The position numbers and the translations under genes are program-made. The notes under the pieces were generated by a model that worked only from the letters and a program-made list of their open reading frames with translations, was not told the DNA's origin and searched no databases. DNA of 64,000 bases from Saccharicrinis sp963667815. GTDB taxonomy: Bacteria; Bacteroidota; Bacteroidia; Bacteroidales; Marinilabiliaceae. Location: assembly GCA_963667815.1 (NCBI GenBank), contig OY764021.1, one strand, 5' to 3'. Within the stretch, counting starts at the first letter, position 1. The number at the start of each line of letters is the position of its first letter. This document shows positions 32,004 through 41,669 of the stretch, piece by piece.

Positions 32004-34550
32004 TTAATCCATAATCTTCTGAAGTTCTTTTTTTATAGGCTCCCATAAAATTTTTAAATCAGACAACAAGTTTTTCAATTCTTCCTGTTTAAGGTTTGTA
32101 TCCCTAGTACTTTCTATTTGTGATAATATCTGAATTCCTTGTTCTATTTTAAATTGCCTGAAACCAGTCAACATTTTATGCGCTCTTTCTGCAATTTGAT
32201 GATGATCAAAATTAGCAATGGCATCTTCTGTATCCTGAATACCAACATCCGCATTTTCAATAAATGTTTGAATAATCGAATCTAAAAATGCCTTATCATC
32301 TCCGGTGAACGACTTTACACCATCAAGATCAAATTGTTGATTGATTTCCTTACGTTCCATCTTGTTTACATTATTATTTGGTAATGATTCTTTTTTTGAT
32401 TCTTCGACTTGGCTATTCTTATCTATGAAACTAAATATTTCAGCTAACTTTTCCATAATCTGATTATGGGTAAATGGCTTTGCCATAATCCATACACTTT
32501 TGTTATCATGCGCTTTCTTTAACTCAGCATTTACCATATCGGCGGTTAAAAATAAAATTGGAGTATCAATATTTTTTTCTTCACGGATAATCTTCATTAA
32601 TTGCAATCCATCTATTTGAGGCATATGTAAATCAATCATCAACAAGTTATACTCATTATGATCCAAAGCCTTTAAAGCCATTTCTACCGAAGAATTAACA
32701 TCTAGTTTCTTACACTTATGATGTAATATTCCATCTATTACCTGACATATCATTTCATCATCATCAATAGCCAAAATACTCTTATCATTAAAACTATAAG
32801 CAAGTTCATTTATTGATGATTTAGGAAGTTGTCTTCCCGGAACATAAGGAATGTCGAATTTAAATGTACTGCCCTCATCCATTTTACTTTGTATGCTTAT
32901 AGAACCTCCCATAGCTTCTATAATTTGCCTGCTAATAGACAAACCCAATCCAGTACCAGCATATTTTCGTGAGAGACTAATATTTACCTGATTAAACATT
33001 TTAAAAATACTCTTTTGCTTTTCCTTAGGTATTCCAATACCAGAGTCAGAAACTGTAAATACAAGTTTATCCTTTTTAAGTTCTACTCCATATTTAACAT
33101 ATCCTTCATGCGTAAACTTTAAAGCATTCCCAATTAAATTAATCAACACTTGCTTTAGTCTTAATGAATCTGATTCAAAAGCAACTAATTGATCATCCAC
33201 TTCGTAACCAAACTCAATTCCTTTTTCATGGGCCTTTAAGTCGAACAAATGGTGTAATTCCTCCATCATAATTTCAGCATCAATCTGATCTTTAAAAAAC
33301 TCAACTTTACCAGACTCAAGACTAGAAAAGTCAAGAATATTATTGATTAAACCAATCAGATGCTCTGCTGACAATTTAATTCTTTCCAAAATATCTTTTT
33401 GCTGACCTCCTAACTTCAGCATTGATAATTGTTCGGAAAATCCAATAATTGCAGTTAAGGGAGTTCTGATTTCATGACTCATGTGAGCAACAAACTGTTC
33501 TTTTACTTTTAGCAATCTATCCACTCTTTCTTTAGCCCTGATAATATCATCATTCATTTTTTGACTCTTAGTAATATCTCGGCTAATCCAGTAAATAAAA
33601 ATCAACATTAACGAAATTGCAGAACTTACCAACAACAAAACCCTATCTAAAAAGCTACTGCGCATGGATTCCATTTCAGCCCTCCTCCTTACGTTTTTCT
33701 GAACAGAAATATTCTGAAGATTATTAACAATAGACTTAATTTGCTCTGTTAAAATTCTATCAAGCTGAATCAAATCATTTTCATGTCGTTGAAGCTTTCG
33801 GTTAAATAATTCATCTTGCTCACTAGCCTTTTGTAGTTGCGTTTTAATCTGCTTAATATTTTGATCTGTTCGAACCCGCTTTTTAACTGTTGAATCAACC
33901 TGCTGACTAATTGTTGGCGCTATTTCCTGAGCTATTTCTTTTTTCTTTTTGCCACTTAAAAAATCACTCATTCGTTTTAAAAATCCTTTTCGCCTTTCCT
34001 CATCAGGTTCCTTATCATCAGCTAAATTTGAATTTTCTTCTAAGGAATCTACCTTAACTGTTGTATAGGTGTACTCTGTAACCTGGTAATTTAGTGAATC
34101 CGGAATTGACTCCAACAAACTTTCGGCTGAAGTACGATGAAGGTTGATGATATTAATTTGCACCAATTGATCCATCAACTCCTTCTTTTTTAAATACGAT
34201 CGTTTTACTTCGGCAATGCTATTAACCGAACTTGTATCCGTAAACAGCTTAGGTAAATATGAGATGATACTAAGTACGGAGTCATGATGTTGTTCGTATT
34301 GTGTTTTATATTCTTCATTCCCGGTTACACCATATACCCTGCTTACTCCTTCTGTCTCAATAATTTCAAAAATGAGCTGATTCAGGTAAGTAAATTCCTC
34401 CTCATTTGTTACATTTTCGTTTTGAACTTTTATGATGGAGGCTACAGAAAAATAACCAATGGTAAAAATTACAATGGCTATAGCTATGATGATAATAAAA
34501 CCGAGCGTAACTTTGGTTTGAATCCATTTTTCAGGAACAATTTTATTCAT
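32004..34550 (-). CDS. Hybrid sensor histidine kinase with receiver and HPt domains
   Basis: An 848-residue inner-membrane kinase. Transmembrane helices near 13-36 and 305-323 enclose a ~270-residue, charged, largely helical sensor region. Then a coiled linker, HisKA with H359 in AHMSHEIRTPL, HATPase with SDSGIGIPKEKQKSIF and AGTGLGLSIS, a receiver with D640 in LLMIDLHMPQIDG, and a C-terminal HPt domain with H791 in AERAHKMLTGF. The His-Asp-His chain inside one protein implies a final transfer to a separate receiver, most simply the NtrC-like protein encoded tail-to-tail. The sensor carries no recognised ligand domain. Confidence 0.92.
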   Translation of the reverse strand: MNKIVPEKWIQTKVTLGFIIIIAIAIVIFTIGYFSVASIIKVQNENVTNEEEFTYLNQLIFEIIETEGVSRVYGVTGNEEYKTQYEQHHDSVLSIISYLPKLFTDTSSVNSIAEVKRSYLKKKELMDQLVQINIINLHRTSAESLLESIPDSLNYQVTEYTYTTVKVDSLEENSNLADDKEPDEERRKGFLKRMSDFLSGKKKKEIAQEIAPTISQQVDSTVKKRVRTDQNIKQIKTQLQKASEQDELFNRKLQRHENDLIQLDRILTEQIKSIVNNLQNISVQKNVRRRAEMESMRSSFLDRVLLLVSSAISLMLIFIYWISRDITKSQKMNDDIIRAKERVDRLLKVKEQFVAHMSHEIRTPLTAIIGFSEQLSMLKLGGQQKDILERIKLSAEHLIGLINNILDFSSLESGKVEFFKDQIDAEIMMEELHHLFDLKAHEKGIEFGYEVDDQLVAFESDSLRLKQVLINLIGNALKFTHEGYVKYGVELKKDKLVFTVSDSGIGIPKEKQKSIFKMFNQVNISLSRKYAGTGLGLSISRQIIEAMGGSISIQSKMDEGSTFKFDIPYVPGRQLPKSSINELAYSFNDKSILAIDDDEMICQVIDGILHHKCKKLDVNSSVEMALKALDHNEYNLLMIDLHMPQIDGLQLMKIIREEKNIDTPILFLTADMVNAELKKAHDNKSVWIMAKPFTHNQIMEKLAEIFSFIDKNSQVEESKKESLPNNNVNKMERKEINQQFDLDGVKSFTGDDKAFLDSIIQTFIENADVGIQDTEDAIANFDHHQIAERAHKMLTGFRQFKIEQGIQILSQIESTRDTNLKQEELKNLLSDLKILWEPIKKELQKIMD

Positions 34551-34587
34551 AAAATGCAGTGTTGTATTTGAAAAATAAAAATAAGGA

Positions 34588-34595
34588 TATTTTTG
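34588..34595 (+). promoter_or_regulatory. -7 box (TATTTTTG) for mutT
   Basis: An exact TAnnTTTG match 33 bases upstream of the ATG at 34629, in the gap divergent from the hybrid kinase. Confidence 0.4.
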
Positions 34596-34628
34596 TCGAT
34601 GTAAAATTCAATCAACTGATTTACAAAT

Positions 34629-35012
34629 ATGATTATAAAAGTTACCTGTGCTATAATAGTTAGCAACACTAAAATACTTGCAGCAAAGCGAAGCAATACA
34701 ATGCCTCATAGTGGTTATTGGGAATTTCCCGGAGGCAAAATAGAAGATGATGAGTTACCTGAAGATTGTTTAATTCGTGAGATACAAGAAGAATTGGATT
34801 GTACCATAGAAATTAACCATCAGTTACCCAGCTTTTCGCATCAGTTTTCTGACAAACACATAGAATTACTACCATTCATTTGCTCAATAAAATCTGGCAT
34901 TCCAAAACCTATAGAACACTCAACTATTGAATGGTTTTCAAAACCGGATTTACTAAAACTACAATGGCTTCCGGCAGATATTGCTATTGCAAATTTTTTA
35001 CAATCATTTTAG
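34629..35012 (+). CDS. mutT: Nudix hydrolase, MutT type (8-oxo-dGTP diphosphatase)
   Basis: A 127-residue enzyme of the usual MutT size. The Nudix box is complete: G36-K-I-E..., with REIQEEL (50-56) giving the metal-binding REuxEE core. ILAAKRS and the WEFPGGKIE lead-in are typical of MutT, as is WFSKPDLLKLQWLPAD near the C-terminus. It should remove 8-oxo-dGTP from the nucleotide pool; mutY, which repairs the matching 8-oxoG:A mispair, lies 20 kb away. An NTP or dCTP pyrophosphatase role is possible. It precedes the acylphosphatase by 58 bases. Confidence 0.88.
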   Translation: MIIKVTCAIIVSNTKILAAKRSNTMPHSGYWEFPGGKIEDDELPEDCLIREIQEELDCTIEINHQLPSFSHQFSDKHIELLPFICSIKSGIPKPIEHSTIEWFSKPDLLKLQWLPADIAIANFLQSF

Positions 35013-35070
35013 CAAAAATCCTTTTATTAAACCACTCTAAACTGTAAATTGTAAGGTAAAATGTATAGCT

Positions 35071-35340
35071 ATGAGAAGGGTGAAAATTATTGTAAGTGGA
35101 AGAGTTCAGGGTGTGGGATATAGATATTATGTACAAGACCAAGCCAAACAACACGGAATTAAAGGATACGTAAGGAATTTACCTGGAGGAGAAGTTGAAA
35201 TTGATGCCGAAGGAGAAAGAAGTAGCTTAGGAATTTTTATAACCGATTGTAAAAAAGGACCAAGATTTTCCGAAGTTTTTGACTGTATGATTCACGATAT
35301 AACACCATACGGATTTGATCGATTTACTATTAAGCATTAA
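35071..35340 (+). CDS. Acylphosphatase
   Basis: An 89-residue small alpha/beta sandwich enzyme that hydrolyses acyl phosphates. GRVQGVGYRYYVQ (10-22) is the signature with catalytic R18; GYVRNLPGGEVEIDAEGE contains the catalytic N36. The family is usually 90-100 residues, so this is complete. Physiological substrate unknown, as for most family members. It probably shares a transcript with mutT. Confidence 0.92.
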   Translation: MRRVKIIVSGRVQGVGYRYYVQDQAKQHGIKGYVRNLPGGEVEIDAEGERSSLGIFITDCKKGPRFSEVFDCMIHDITPYGFDRFTIKH

Positions 35341-35453
35341 ATATCAACTGGTGAATTCAAAATCTGATTAACGTTATTTATACTGATTATTACGTGGAAC
35401 TATAAAATTTTCGTTTATTTTGTTTACTTGTTTTATATCCACGTATTTTCAGT

Positions 35454-37652
35454 ATGAACATCAAAAAAAGATATTATATCATAGGCGGAGTAAGCCTCGT
35501 TATTTTTTTAGCACTATTTTTTCTTTCAACCATCATTAAAAACTACCTGATAAAAAATAGTGAAGAATTGGTTGGTCGTAAACTCGATTTGAAAGAACTT
35601 CATATCAACTATTTTAAAGTTCAATTAACTGCACGTGACTTTACTCTTTTTGAGGAAAATAAAAGAGATACTTTTGTATATTTTAAGGAGTTACTAGTAA
35701 ATTATGATCCTTGGAAAATGCTTTCAAATGAATATGCAGTATCTCAAATCAGATTGGTTAATCCATATGTTTTTGTAAAGCAAAACGGAACTCAGTTTAA
35801 TTTCGACGATTTAATTCCACCGGCAGACACAATTCATATTGAAGAAAATGCAGATACACTTCAAGTTGAAGAAAATGAAAACGTAAAATTTTCCATCAGA
35901 AATATAGATTTACAAAAAGGGGAGTTTCACTATTACGATCAACAAATTGATAATCTTTTAAACTTTGACGACCTGAATTTAAATTTACCATTGATTGCGT
36001 GGGATAGTAAAAGCAGTGAAATGGGAGTTCAATTTTCAATTGGAAAGAATGGTCGTGTAAAAGTGGATGCCGAAATAAACCAACAAAAAGCAGAATATAA
36101 TGTAAACTTTGCAACTACAGATATTCAGCTAAATGCCTTTACTAACTATTTAAAGGATTACATGAATATTGATTCATTCAATGGCTTACTTCAGACCGAC
36201 ATTAAAATTAAAGGAAGCATTGAACAAACAGACAAAATATTAGTAACTGGTACTGTAGCTGTTGATAGTTTTAGTATGATTGATCATAATAGAGCAAGTA
36301 TTTTTAGCGCCCATCAATTATATACAAAGTTAGATTCCATTGATTTAGCAAAATCACGATATATCATTAACAAAATTTCTGTAGATAGTCCGGAAATTTC
36401 TGCCATCTTAAATAAGGATAAAAGTAATTGGGAATACTTTTTTGATCCTGTTCTTTCTGATACTTTAGAAACAGCTCAAGAAGATTCCTCAGCTGCACCA
36501 TCGGCCAATCCATCCTCATTATTTTACCGTATTGACACAGTATCCGTAACAAATGGATTAATTGCTTTTACTGACAACACATTAAACAGAGCCTTCAGTT
36601 ATAACATTAAAAATATTGATGTTAACCTAAATACTATAACAGAGCAAAACGATGCCATTCCTGTTAATTGGAGTATGAAGTTCAATAACGAAGGTCAGTT
36701 TTCAGGCGAATCACATTTTAGCATTCAAAATCCGCTAAATTTCTTTTATGATGGCGCCATCACTAATTTAGATTTACATAGTTTTTCTCCCTATACAGAA
36801 TATTACCTTGCCTATCCTATTGTTTCAGGTTTATTTAATTATGATGCTGATATTAAAATGAATCCACAAAAGCTGGCTAATAACAATCACCTTTTGGTTA
36901 AACAAATGGAATTTGGTAAAAGAACTAAGGATTCAACTGCATCTAAGCTTCCTGTTAAACTTGCTCTTTATTTAATAAAAGATGCTCAGGACAATGTGGA
37001 ATTTGAATTACCTGTAACAGGAAATCCTTCAGAGCCAGGTTTTAAAGCTGGTCCGGTAATTTGGAAAACATTTGGCAAGTTTATTACTAAAACAGCCACG
37101 CAACCATTTGGAAGCTTAGCTCGTTTGGTAGGAACACAACCGGAAGAATTAGAAATGGTTCCTTTTGAATATACGCAGGACTCCATATCTGATAACCAGA
37201 GAAAAGTATTGGATAAAATTGCAGAAATACTTACCAAGAAAGAAGAGCTCATTTTTTCTTTTCGCCAGGAAGTAGTTATGAGAGAAGAAATGGAACAACT
37301 GGCTGTTAAAAGAGTTAAATCGCAATACATCACTGAAAAACCTTCCTTAAAAATAACGGACTGGCAAAAAGTTCAGGATAAAGATGAAAAATTCAAACTT
37401 TACTTAGCTAAACTTTTACCTGATGAAACCACATTATCAGTAGAGGAACAGTGCTTAAAAATTGTACCAAAAGAAGAACTTCAGTTGGCTTTTAATGATT
37501 TATACACCAAACGTAATAATTTACTAAAAGCTTATATGTTAGAAACAAAGGCATGTAACCCTACATCAATTAAACTACTCAATATAGATTTCAACAACAT
37601 GCCAGCAGAATTGAATAATCCGGAATTCAGAGTAGAGGTTTCGGTTAAGTAA
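35454..37652 (+). CDS. DUF748 (AsmA-like) protein
   Basis: A 732-residue envelope protein. An N-terminal transmembrane segment (about 7-28) is followed by a long, beta-rich region beginning LVGRKLDLKELHINYFK, typical of the AsmA/TamB-like superfamily. The DUF748 core is visible in NYDPWKMLSNEYAVSQIRLVNP (in two parts: NYDPWKMLSNEY and AVSQIRLVNP) and GLFNYDADIKMNPQ, and the C-terminal half has KDAQDNVEFELPVTGNPSEP with GPVIWKTFGKFI. AsmA-like proteins help move or shape outer-membrane lipids; that role is inferred by family only. Confidence 0.83.
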   Translation: MNIKKRYYIIGGVSLVIFLALFFLSTIIKNYLIKNSEELVGRKLDLKELHINYFKVQLTARDFTLFEENKRDTFVYFKELLVNYDPWKMLSNEYAVSQIRLVNPYVFVKQNGTQFNFDDLIPPADTIHIEENADTLQVEENENVKFSIRNIDLQKGEFHYYDQQIDNLLNFDDLNLNLPLIAWDSKSSEMGVQFSIGKNGRVKVDAEINQQKAEYNVNFATTDIQLNAFTNYLKDYMNIDSFNGLLQTDIKIKGSIEQTDKILVTGTVAVDSFSMIDHNRASIFSAHQLYTKLDSIDLAKSRYIINKISVDSPEISAILNKDKSNWEYFFDPVLSDTLETAQEDSSAAPSANPSSLFYRIDTVSVTNGLIAFTDNTLNRAFSYNIKNIDVNLNTITEQNDAIPVNWSMKFNNEGQFSGESHFSIQNPLNFFYDGAITNLDLHSFSPYTEYYLAYPIVSGLFNYDADIKMNPQKLANNNHLLVKQMEFGKRTKDSTASKLPVKLALYLIKDAQDNVEFELPVTGNPSEPGFKAGPVIWKTFGKFITKTATQPFGSLARLVGTQPEELEMVPFEYTQDSISDNQRKVLDKIAEILTKKEELIFSFRQEVVMREEMEQLAVKRVKSQYITEKPSLKITDWQKVQDKDEKFKLYLAKLLPDETTLSVEEQCLKIVPKEELQLAFNDLYTKRNNLLKAYMLETKACNPTSIKLLNIDFNNMPAELNNPEFRVEVSVK

Positions 37653-37764
37653 CCTCTATTCAACCATATGTATTTGGTCGAAAATAAGGTATGCATAAAT
37701 CTATTTTATTATAATTGTGCCATAGAATCATCATTCCAATCTTAACATTAAAAATCATTAATCA

Positions 37765-38364
37765 ATGAAGGTTGAAGAGTCAGATTTTAAGGCATTACAC
37801 CATTTTTTCAGTTCTTCTGCTACATTAGAAACTGAAATATTTAATAAGATGTGCTCTTTTTTAAAGAAAAAACAATTTTTAAAAGGAGAGCCTATTTTAC
37901 GTGCCGGCGAAATTGAAACCAAATCAAGTCTTGTTATTAAAGGTATTGTGCATCAGTATATTTTTGATGACGATGTTGCAATCACCACCAACTTAACACC
38001 ACTGGGTTTACCTTTCAACAGTTTAAAAAGCTACATTGAAGCAAGTCCTTCTCTTGAAATTCACGAAGCAATTACTGATGTTGAAATCATATATCTTGAG
38101 AAAAAAGATATGGAATTACTGGCTCAGGAATATTACCAGGTGAGTTACTTACTTTATAAAATCCACGAAAATATTTTGCTGGACAGGGAAAACCGAATGC
38201 TATTGTTGCAATATCGTAATCCTCAAAAAAGATTTCGTTTATTTCACGAAACCGTAATTCGCTCAAACTATATTTTAGAGGGTACTCCGGATAAATATAT
38301 TGCCAGCTATTTAAACATGACTCCCCAACAATACAGTAAAGAAAAACGGTTGTTTAAATTGTAA
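37765..38364 (+). CDS. Crp/Fnr-family transcriptional regulator
   Basis: A 199-residue protein with an N-terminal cyclic-nucleotide-binding beta-roll (about 25-115; FLKGEPILRAGEIETKSSLVIKG in the first strands, split as FLKGEPILRAGE and IETKSSLVIKG) and a C-terminal short helix-turn-helix (about 165-199, PDKYIASYLNMTPQQYSKEKR). The roll lacks the RSA-type cAMP phosphate motif, so a classical cAMP response is unlikely. This architecture is common in Bacteroidota, where ligands are mostly unknown. It is followed by a terminator. Confidence 0.87.
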   Translation: MKVEESDFKALHHFFSSSATLETEIFNKMCSFLKKKQFLKGEPILRAGEIETKSSLVIKGIVHQYIFDDDVAITTNLTPLGLPFNSLKSYIEASPSLEIHEAITDVEIIYLEKKDMELLAQEYYQVSYLLYKIHENILLDRENRMLLLQYRNPQKRFRLFHETVIRSNYILEGTPDKYIASYLNMTPQQYSKEKRLFKL

Positions 38365-38378
38365 TCTTCTATATAAAC

Positions 38379-38420
38379 TTACCCAACTTATCTCAGGATA
38401 ACTTGGGTAATCATTTTATT
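38379..38420 (+). terminator. Probable terminator after the Crp-like gene
   Basis: TTACCCAA C TTATC pairs with GATAA C TTGGGTAA (38379-38392 with 38397-38410) around a C-C mismatch, followed by a TCATTTTATTG tract. Confidence 0.65.
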
Positions 38421-38459
38421 GTTTTGTTTTGCTATTGAATTAACAATTGATAGCGCAAA

Positions 38460-39767
38460 ATGGTAAAAAAAGTAATTATCACCTCTTTGATCGTGCTTTT
38501 ATGCACTTATCTGAAATCGCAAGATATCAATCAATTGAAAACACACGCTAAACTAAAGCGTCATTCTGCTTATTTAAATATTTCATCTGAATCGCCATCC
38601 TCTGACAACATAAAAAACCGACTAGACAGTATCGTTGAATATAACTACAATGCGTTAACTAAGGAATGGGATAAACAGTATTTGAAAGATGAATACACTT
38701 ACCAAAACAATGATATATCAACATACAAACTAATGGTATGGAATGAAATAAATGGTGAGTGGAAAAATCAAATTAAAGAAGAATATTATTATGATTCTCC
38801 TGCCCGCATGTTAAGTTCTGTAACATCAATTTTTATCAATAACAATTGGACGAACGAAATAAAACAAACGTATAGCTATATCAATGACAACCTGCTTGAT
38901 GAATCAATTGAATATATTTGGGATAGTGAAACAAGCGTGTGGCAAAAACATACAAAAAGCAAATACATTTACACCTCAGATGAAAAAATTGATACTGAGT
39001 TATTCTATGATTATGATGATGAAAACACAAGTTGGATAGTCAGGAAAAAAACTACATACGAATATATTAACAATAAACTCCACTACATTAATAAATGGAT
39101 TGATCAGGATAATCAGTGGAAACTAAATGAAAGATATTGGTACTTGTATGATAATATAAAATGGCTGTTACATACCATCTCTTATTACCAATGGTACGAT
39201 GCTGATGATGATCTTAAATTAATAAGTAGACGGGGTTTTAGTTATAATAACAACGATGAATACTCATCCTACAGTGAAGTTTCAAGAGCTATTAGTGATA
39301 CCCAATGGTCTGTTATAGCTAATAATTCAAGTAAGTTTGATTATTCATACACTTTTGATGAGTTATTACTTCCATATAATACAATTTCGTTTAAACCATT
39401 TTACTTTCATCATAAAACAACTACAAGTACCCTATCGGATAAAGGCCTAAATAACGATCCTTATATTCCTTATCGTAAATTGAAATTCTTTTATAATAAT
39501 GATGATACAAGCACAGATACGCCTAAAATGGAATTAGACGAATTAAAAGTATTTCCTAATCCGGCAAATGACATTTTATGGATAGAAAGTAACAATAACC
39601 ATATGCCCATTAGCCTAGAATTGTTTTCATTAGATGGAACAAAAGTACTGGAGCAAAAATTATTAAATAGTAACCAGATTAATATCAGCCAAATTAAAAC
39701 CGGGATATATATTTTTAAAGTTTCCCAAAACAATCAGGTAACTACAAACAAAATAATCATTCGCTAA
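38460..39767 (+). CDS. Secreted beta-repeat protein with T9SS type A sorting domain
   Basis: A 435-residue exported protein. A signal segment (KKVIITSLIVLLCTYLKS) precedes a tandem array of short YD/RHS-like beta repeats, recognisable as recurring W-x(3-6)-Y-x-Y-x-(Y/F) units (for example EWDKQYLKDEYTY, EWKNQIKEEYYY, VWQKHTKSKYIY, SWIVRKKTTYEY). The last ~75 residues are the Por/T9SS type A tail (LKVFPNPANDILWI ... LFSLDGTKVLEQKL ... GIYIFKVSQNN ... KIIIR), which directs secretion through the type IX system and surface attachment. No catalytic motif is visible; the cargo role is unknown. Confidence 0.85.
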   Translation: MVKKVIITSLIVLLCTYLKSQDINQLKTHAKLKRHSAYLNISSESPSSDNIKNRLDSIVEYNYNALTKEWDKQYLKDEYTYQNNDISTYKLMVWNEINGEWKNQIKEEYYYDSPARMLSSVTSIFINNNWTNEIKQTYSYINDNLLDESIEYIWDSETSVWQKHTKSKYIYTSDEKIDTELFYDYDDENTSWIVRKKTTYEYINNKLHYINKWIDQDNQWKLNERYWYLYDNIKWLLHTISYYQWYDADDDLKLISRRGFSYNNNDEYSSYSEVSRAISDTQWSVIANNSSKFDYSYTFDELLLPYNTISFKPFYFHHKTTTSTLSDKGLNNDPYIPYRKLKFFYNNDDTSTDTPKMELDELKVFPNPANDILWIESNNNHMPISLELFSLDGTKVLEQKLLNSNQINISQIKTGIYIFKVSQNNQVTTNKIIIR

Positions 39768-39809
39768 CATTTCCCTATTCATAACCAAGAGATCACTCTC
39801 ACCCCTCAC

Positions 39810-39872
39810 CTCCATCACAATCTATAGCAATTATCAGGGATTAGATAAACAGATTGTGGTGGAGTTTTTTTT
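39810..39872 (+). terminator. Terminator after the T9SS cargo gene
   Basis: A 14-bp stem with one G-T pair (39810-39823 with 39851-39864), a 27-base loop and a T8 run. Confidence 0.8.
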
Positions 39873-40134
39873 ATCCTACTTCAAACTTTTGATAGAACGT
39901 TTAACCAAACTAATCAAATTAGTATAAGACCATTCTAATATTAATTTTTATTACACATAATATCATTCTAATTATCATCAAGTTATAGTTAAATTCTTTT
40001 ATTATATGTTTTATAAACGAAACCATTATGTAAAACATGCGTAGTATGATCTGCTTTTAACCATTAATCAACTTATTCTATGAAGCATAAATGAATATAA
40101 ACTTGATATAATAACAATTACACACAATTTTTTA
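39873..40134 (+). other. AT-rich leader of the FadL-like gene; nothing recognised
   Basis: About 260 bases between the terminator and the porin start contain no exact TAnnTTTG box close to the gene, no long inverted repeat and no frame above 30 codons with coding character. Confidence 0.4.
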
Positions 40135-41385
40135 ATGATGAAAAAACTTAACCGTCTTTTTTTGATTACACTTTGTTTATTAGTGGTTACTTCAGTAAAA
40201 GCAATTGATGGATACCATATGTTAGGATATGGAACTGTTAGCAAAGGAATGGGTGGTGTAGGTGCCGCATATTACAGAGCATCTATTGTTGGCAACAACC
40301 CTGCTGGTAGAGCCTTTTTAGATAAACAATACACAGCATCTTTAACCTTCTTATTCCCTTCAACAAGCTATACGGTAACCGGAGCTCCAAGTGGACAAGG
40401 AATGCTTCCTTTAGTTCAGGGTAAAGTAGAAAGTGATGTAGATTTAAAATTAGTTCCAAATTTGGGTGCTAACTGGAGATTAAGTGAAAATGCTGCTTTT
40501 GGTCTTTCAGTATATGGAACTGGTATTGCTGCCGATTTTCCTACACAAACTTTTTACGATCCTACAAGCGACAACACTTCTGTTACATTTAATCAGTTAT
40601 ACCTTGAACCGTCTTACGCTTTAAAAATTGGCGAAAGACATGCTTTTGGTATATCTGCTTTATTAATGTGCCAGACTTTTGAGGTAACCGGAATATATTC
40701 ATTTGGAGGCATGTCACAAGATCCGGAACACCTTAGCAACAACGGAATGGATTACAACTTCGGTGCAGGTTTTAAAATTGGTTACATGGGCGAAATACTA
40801 AAAGGGTTAAACTTCGGTGTAAGCTACCAGTCGCGAACTTTTGCCGGAAAACTATCGGAATATGCTGGTCTGTTGGCAGAGGGAGGTAAAATGGATGCTC
40901 CATCAATAATTACAGCAGGTTTAAACTACCAGGTATGTGATAAATTCAAAGTTTTATTCGATGTTCAAAAAATCAACTTCAGTGAAGTAAAGTCTTTAGG
41001 TAACTCCATTAATAAACTATTAGTTGAGGGAAATGCCATGGGCTCTGATAACGGACCGGGTTTTGGATGGGAAGATATGACTGTATTTAAAATTGGTACC
41101 GAATATAATGCCTCTGAATCACTTACATTAAGAGCTGGTTACGCTTATGGTGATGAACCAATTCAAGAATCAGAAGTACTATTTAATATTTTAGCTTCAG
41201 TTGTAAATAATCAGCATATTACTTTAGGAGCTACAAAAACAATTGGTTCAAAAGGTAAAGACTTAAACTTAGCATTAGTCTATGCTCCTGCTAATAACGT
41301 TAAAGGTCCTAATTCTCTTGATCCGGGTCAGCAAATTGATCTTGAATTAAGCGTATTTGAAATTGAATTAGGTATTACTTTCTAA
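40135..41385 (+). CDS. Outer-membrane transport protein, OmpP1/FadL/TodX family
   Basis: A 416-residue outer-membrane beta-barrel. A signal peptide (LFLITLCLLVVTSVKA) is followed by the FadL-type hatch GTVSKGMGGVGAAYY and the NNPAGRAFL motif (NPA signature). The rest alternates amphipathic strands and ends in ELSVFEIELGITF, with a terminal aromatic residue as required for barrel insertion. The family imports long-chain fatty acids or other hydrophobic compounds. It is monocistronic with a terminator. Confidence 0.9.
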   Translation: MMKKLNRLFLITLCLLVVTSVKAIDGYHMLGYGTVSKGMGGVGAAYYRASIVGNNPAGRAFLDKQYTASLTFLFPSTSYTVTGAPSGQGMLPLVQGKVESDVDLKLVPNLGANWRLSENAAFGLSVYGTGIAADFPTQTFYDPTSDNTSVTFNQLYLEPSYALKIGERHAFGISALLMCQTFEVTGIYSFGGMSQDPEHLSNNGMDYNFGAGFKIGYMGEILKGLNFGVSYQSRTFAGKLSEYAGLLAEGGKMDAPSIITAGLNYQVCDKFKVLFDVQKINFSEVKSLGNSINKLLVEGNAMGSDNGPGFGWEDMTVFKIGTEYNASESLTLRAGYAYGDEPIQESEVLFNILASVVNNQHITLGATKTIGSKGKDLNLALVYAPANNVKGPNSLDPGQQIDLELSVFEIELGITF

Positions 41386-41428
41386 TTCTTAAACCTCAGA
41401 ATACTAGTTTTAAATAATCCTTAATACA

Positions 41429-41460
41429 AAGCCACACTTGATTTCAGGTGTGGCTTTTTC
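41429..41460 (+). terminator. Terminator after the FadL-like gene
   Basis: A 12-bp stem with one G-T pair (41429-41440 with 41445-41456), ATTT loop and T5 run. Confidence 0.82.
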
Positions 41461-41535
41461 TTTATAAATTATTTTTTTACCACAGAGCAAACAGAGGTAA
41501 TCCCCAGTGCTTACACAGTGTATTTTCCTTCCGCT

Positions 41536-41558
41536 GGTGCAAGTTTGCAACTTGTACC
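41536..41558. repeat. REP-like hairpin, copy 1
   Basis: A 10-bp stem GGTGCAAGTT/AACTTGTACC (one G-T pair) around a TGC loop, preceded by CGCT. Confidence 0.7.
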
Positions 41559-41584
41559 ATTTCAATAAATAATATCTTCACGCT

Positions 41585-41607
41585 GGTGCGAGTTTGTAAC
41601 TCGTACC
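41585..41607. repeat. REP-like hairpin, copy 2
   Basis: A 10-bp stem GGTGCGAGTT/AACTCGTACC around TGT, preceded by CGCT. Compared with copy 1, A becomes G on one side and its partner T becomes C on the other, so pairing is preserved. Confidence 0.7.
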
Positions 41608-41669
41608 AATTTAAATTCAAAGAATCTCAATGAAAAAGCATAACCTTTTTGTGATCTCCGTGGTTACTC

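Larger units (their letters stand above)
41481..41667. repeat. Composite repeat A: CACAGAG arm, two REP-like hairpins, inverted CACGGAG arm
   Basis: From left to right: an arm rich in CACAGAG/ACAGAGG (41481-41520), two near-identical hairpins (41536-41558 and 41585-41607), and at the right end the complement of a CACGGAGATCACAAA arm (41651-41667). A related left arm and hairpin occur 1.2 kb away at 42745-42832. The arrangement resembles a non-autonomous mobile element or a REP cluster of the kind moved by RAYT transposases; no transposase is present here. Confidence 0.6.

Noticed and set aside
41448..41633. 61-codon frame over composite repeat A
   Set aside because: It is made of the repeat arms and hairpins and shows no protein-like conservation.
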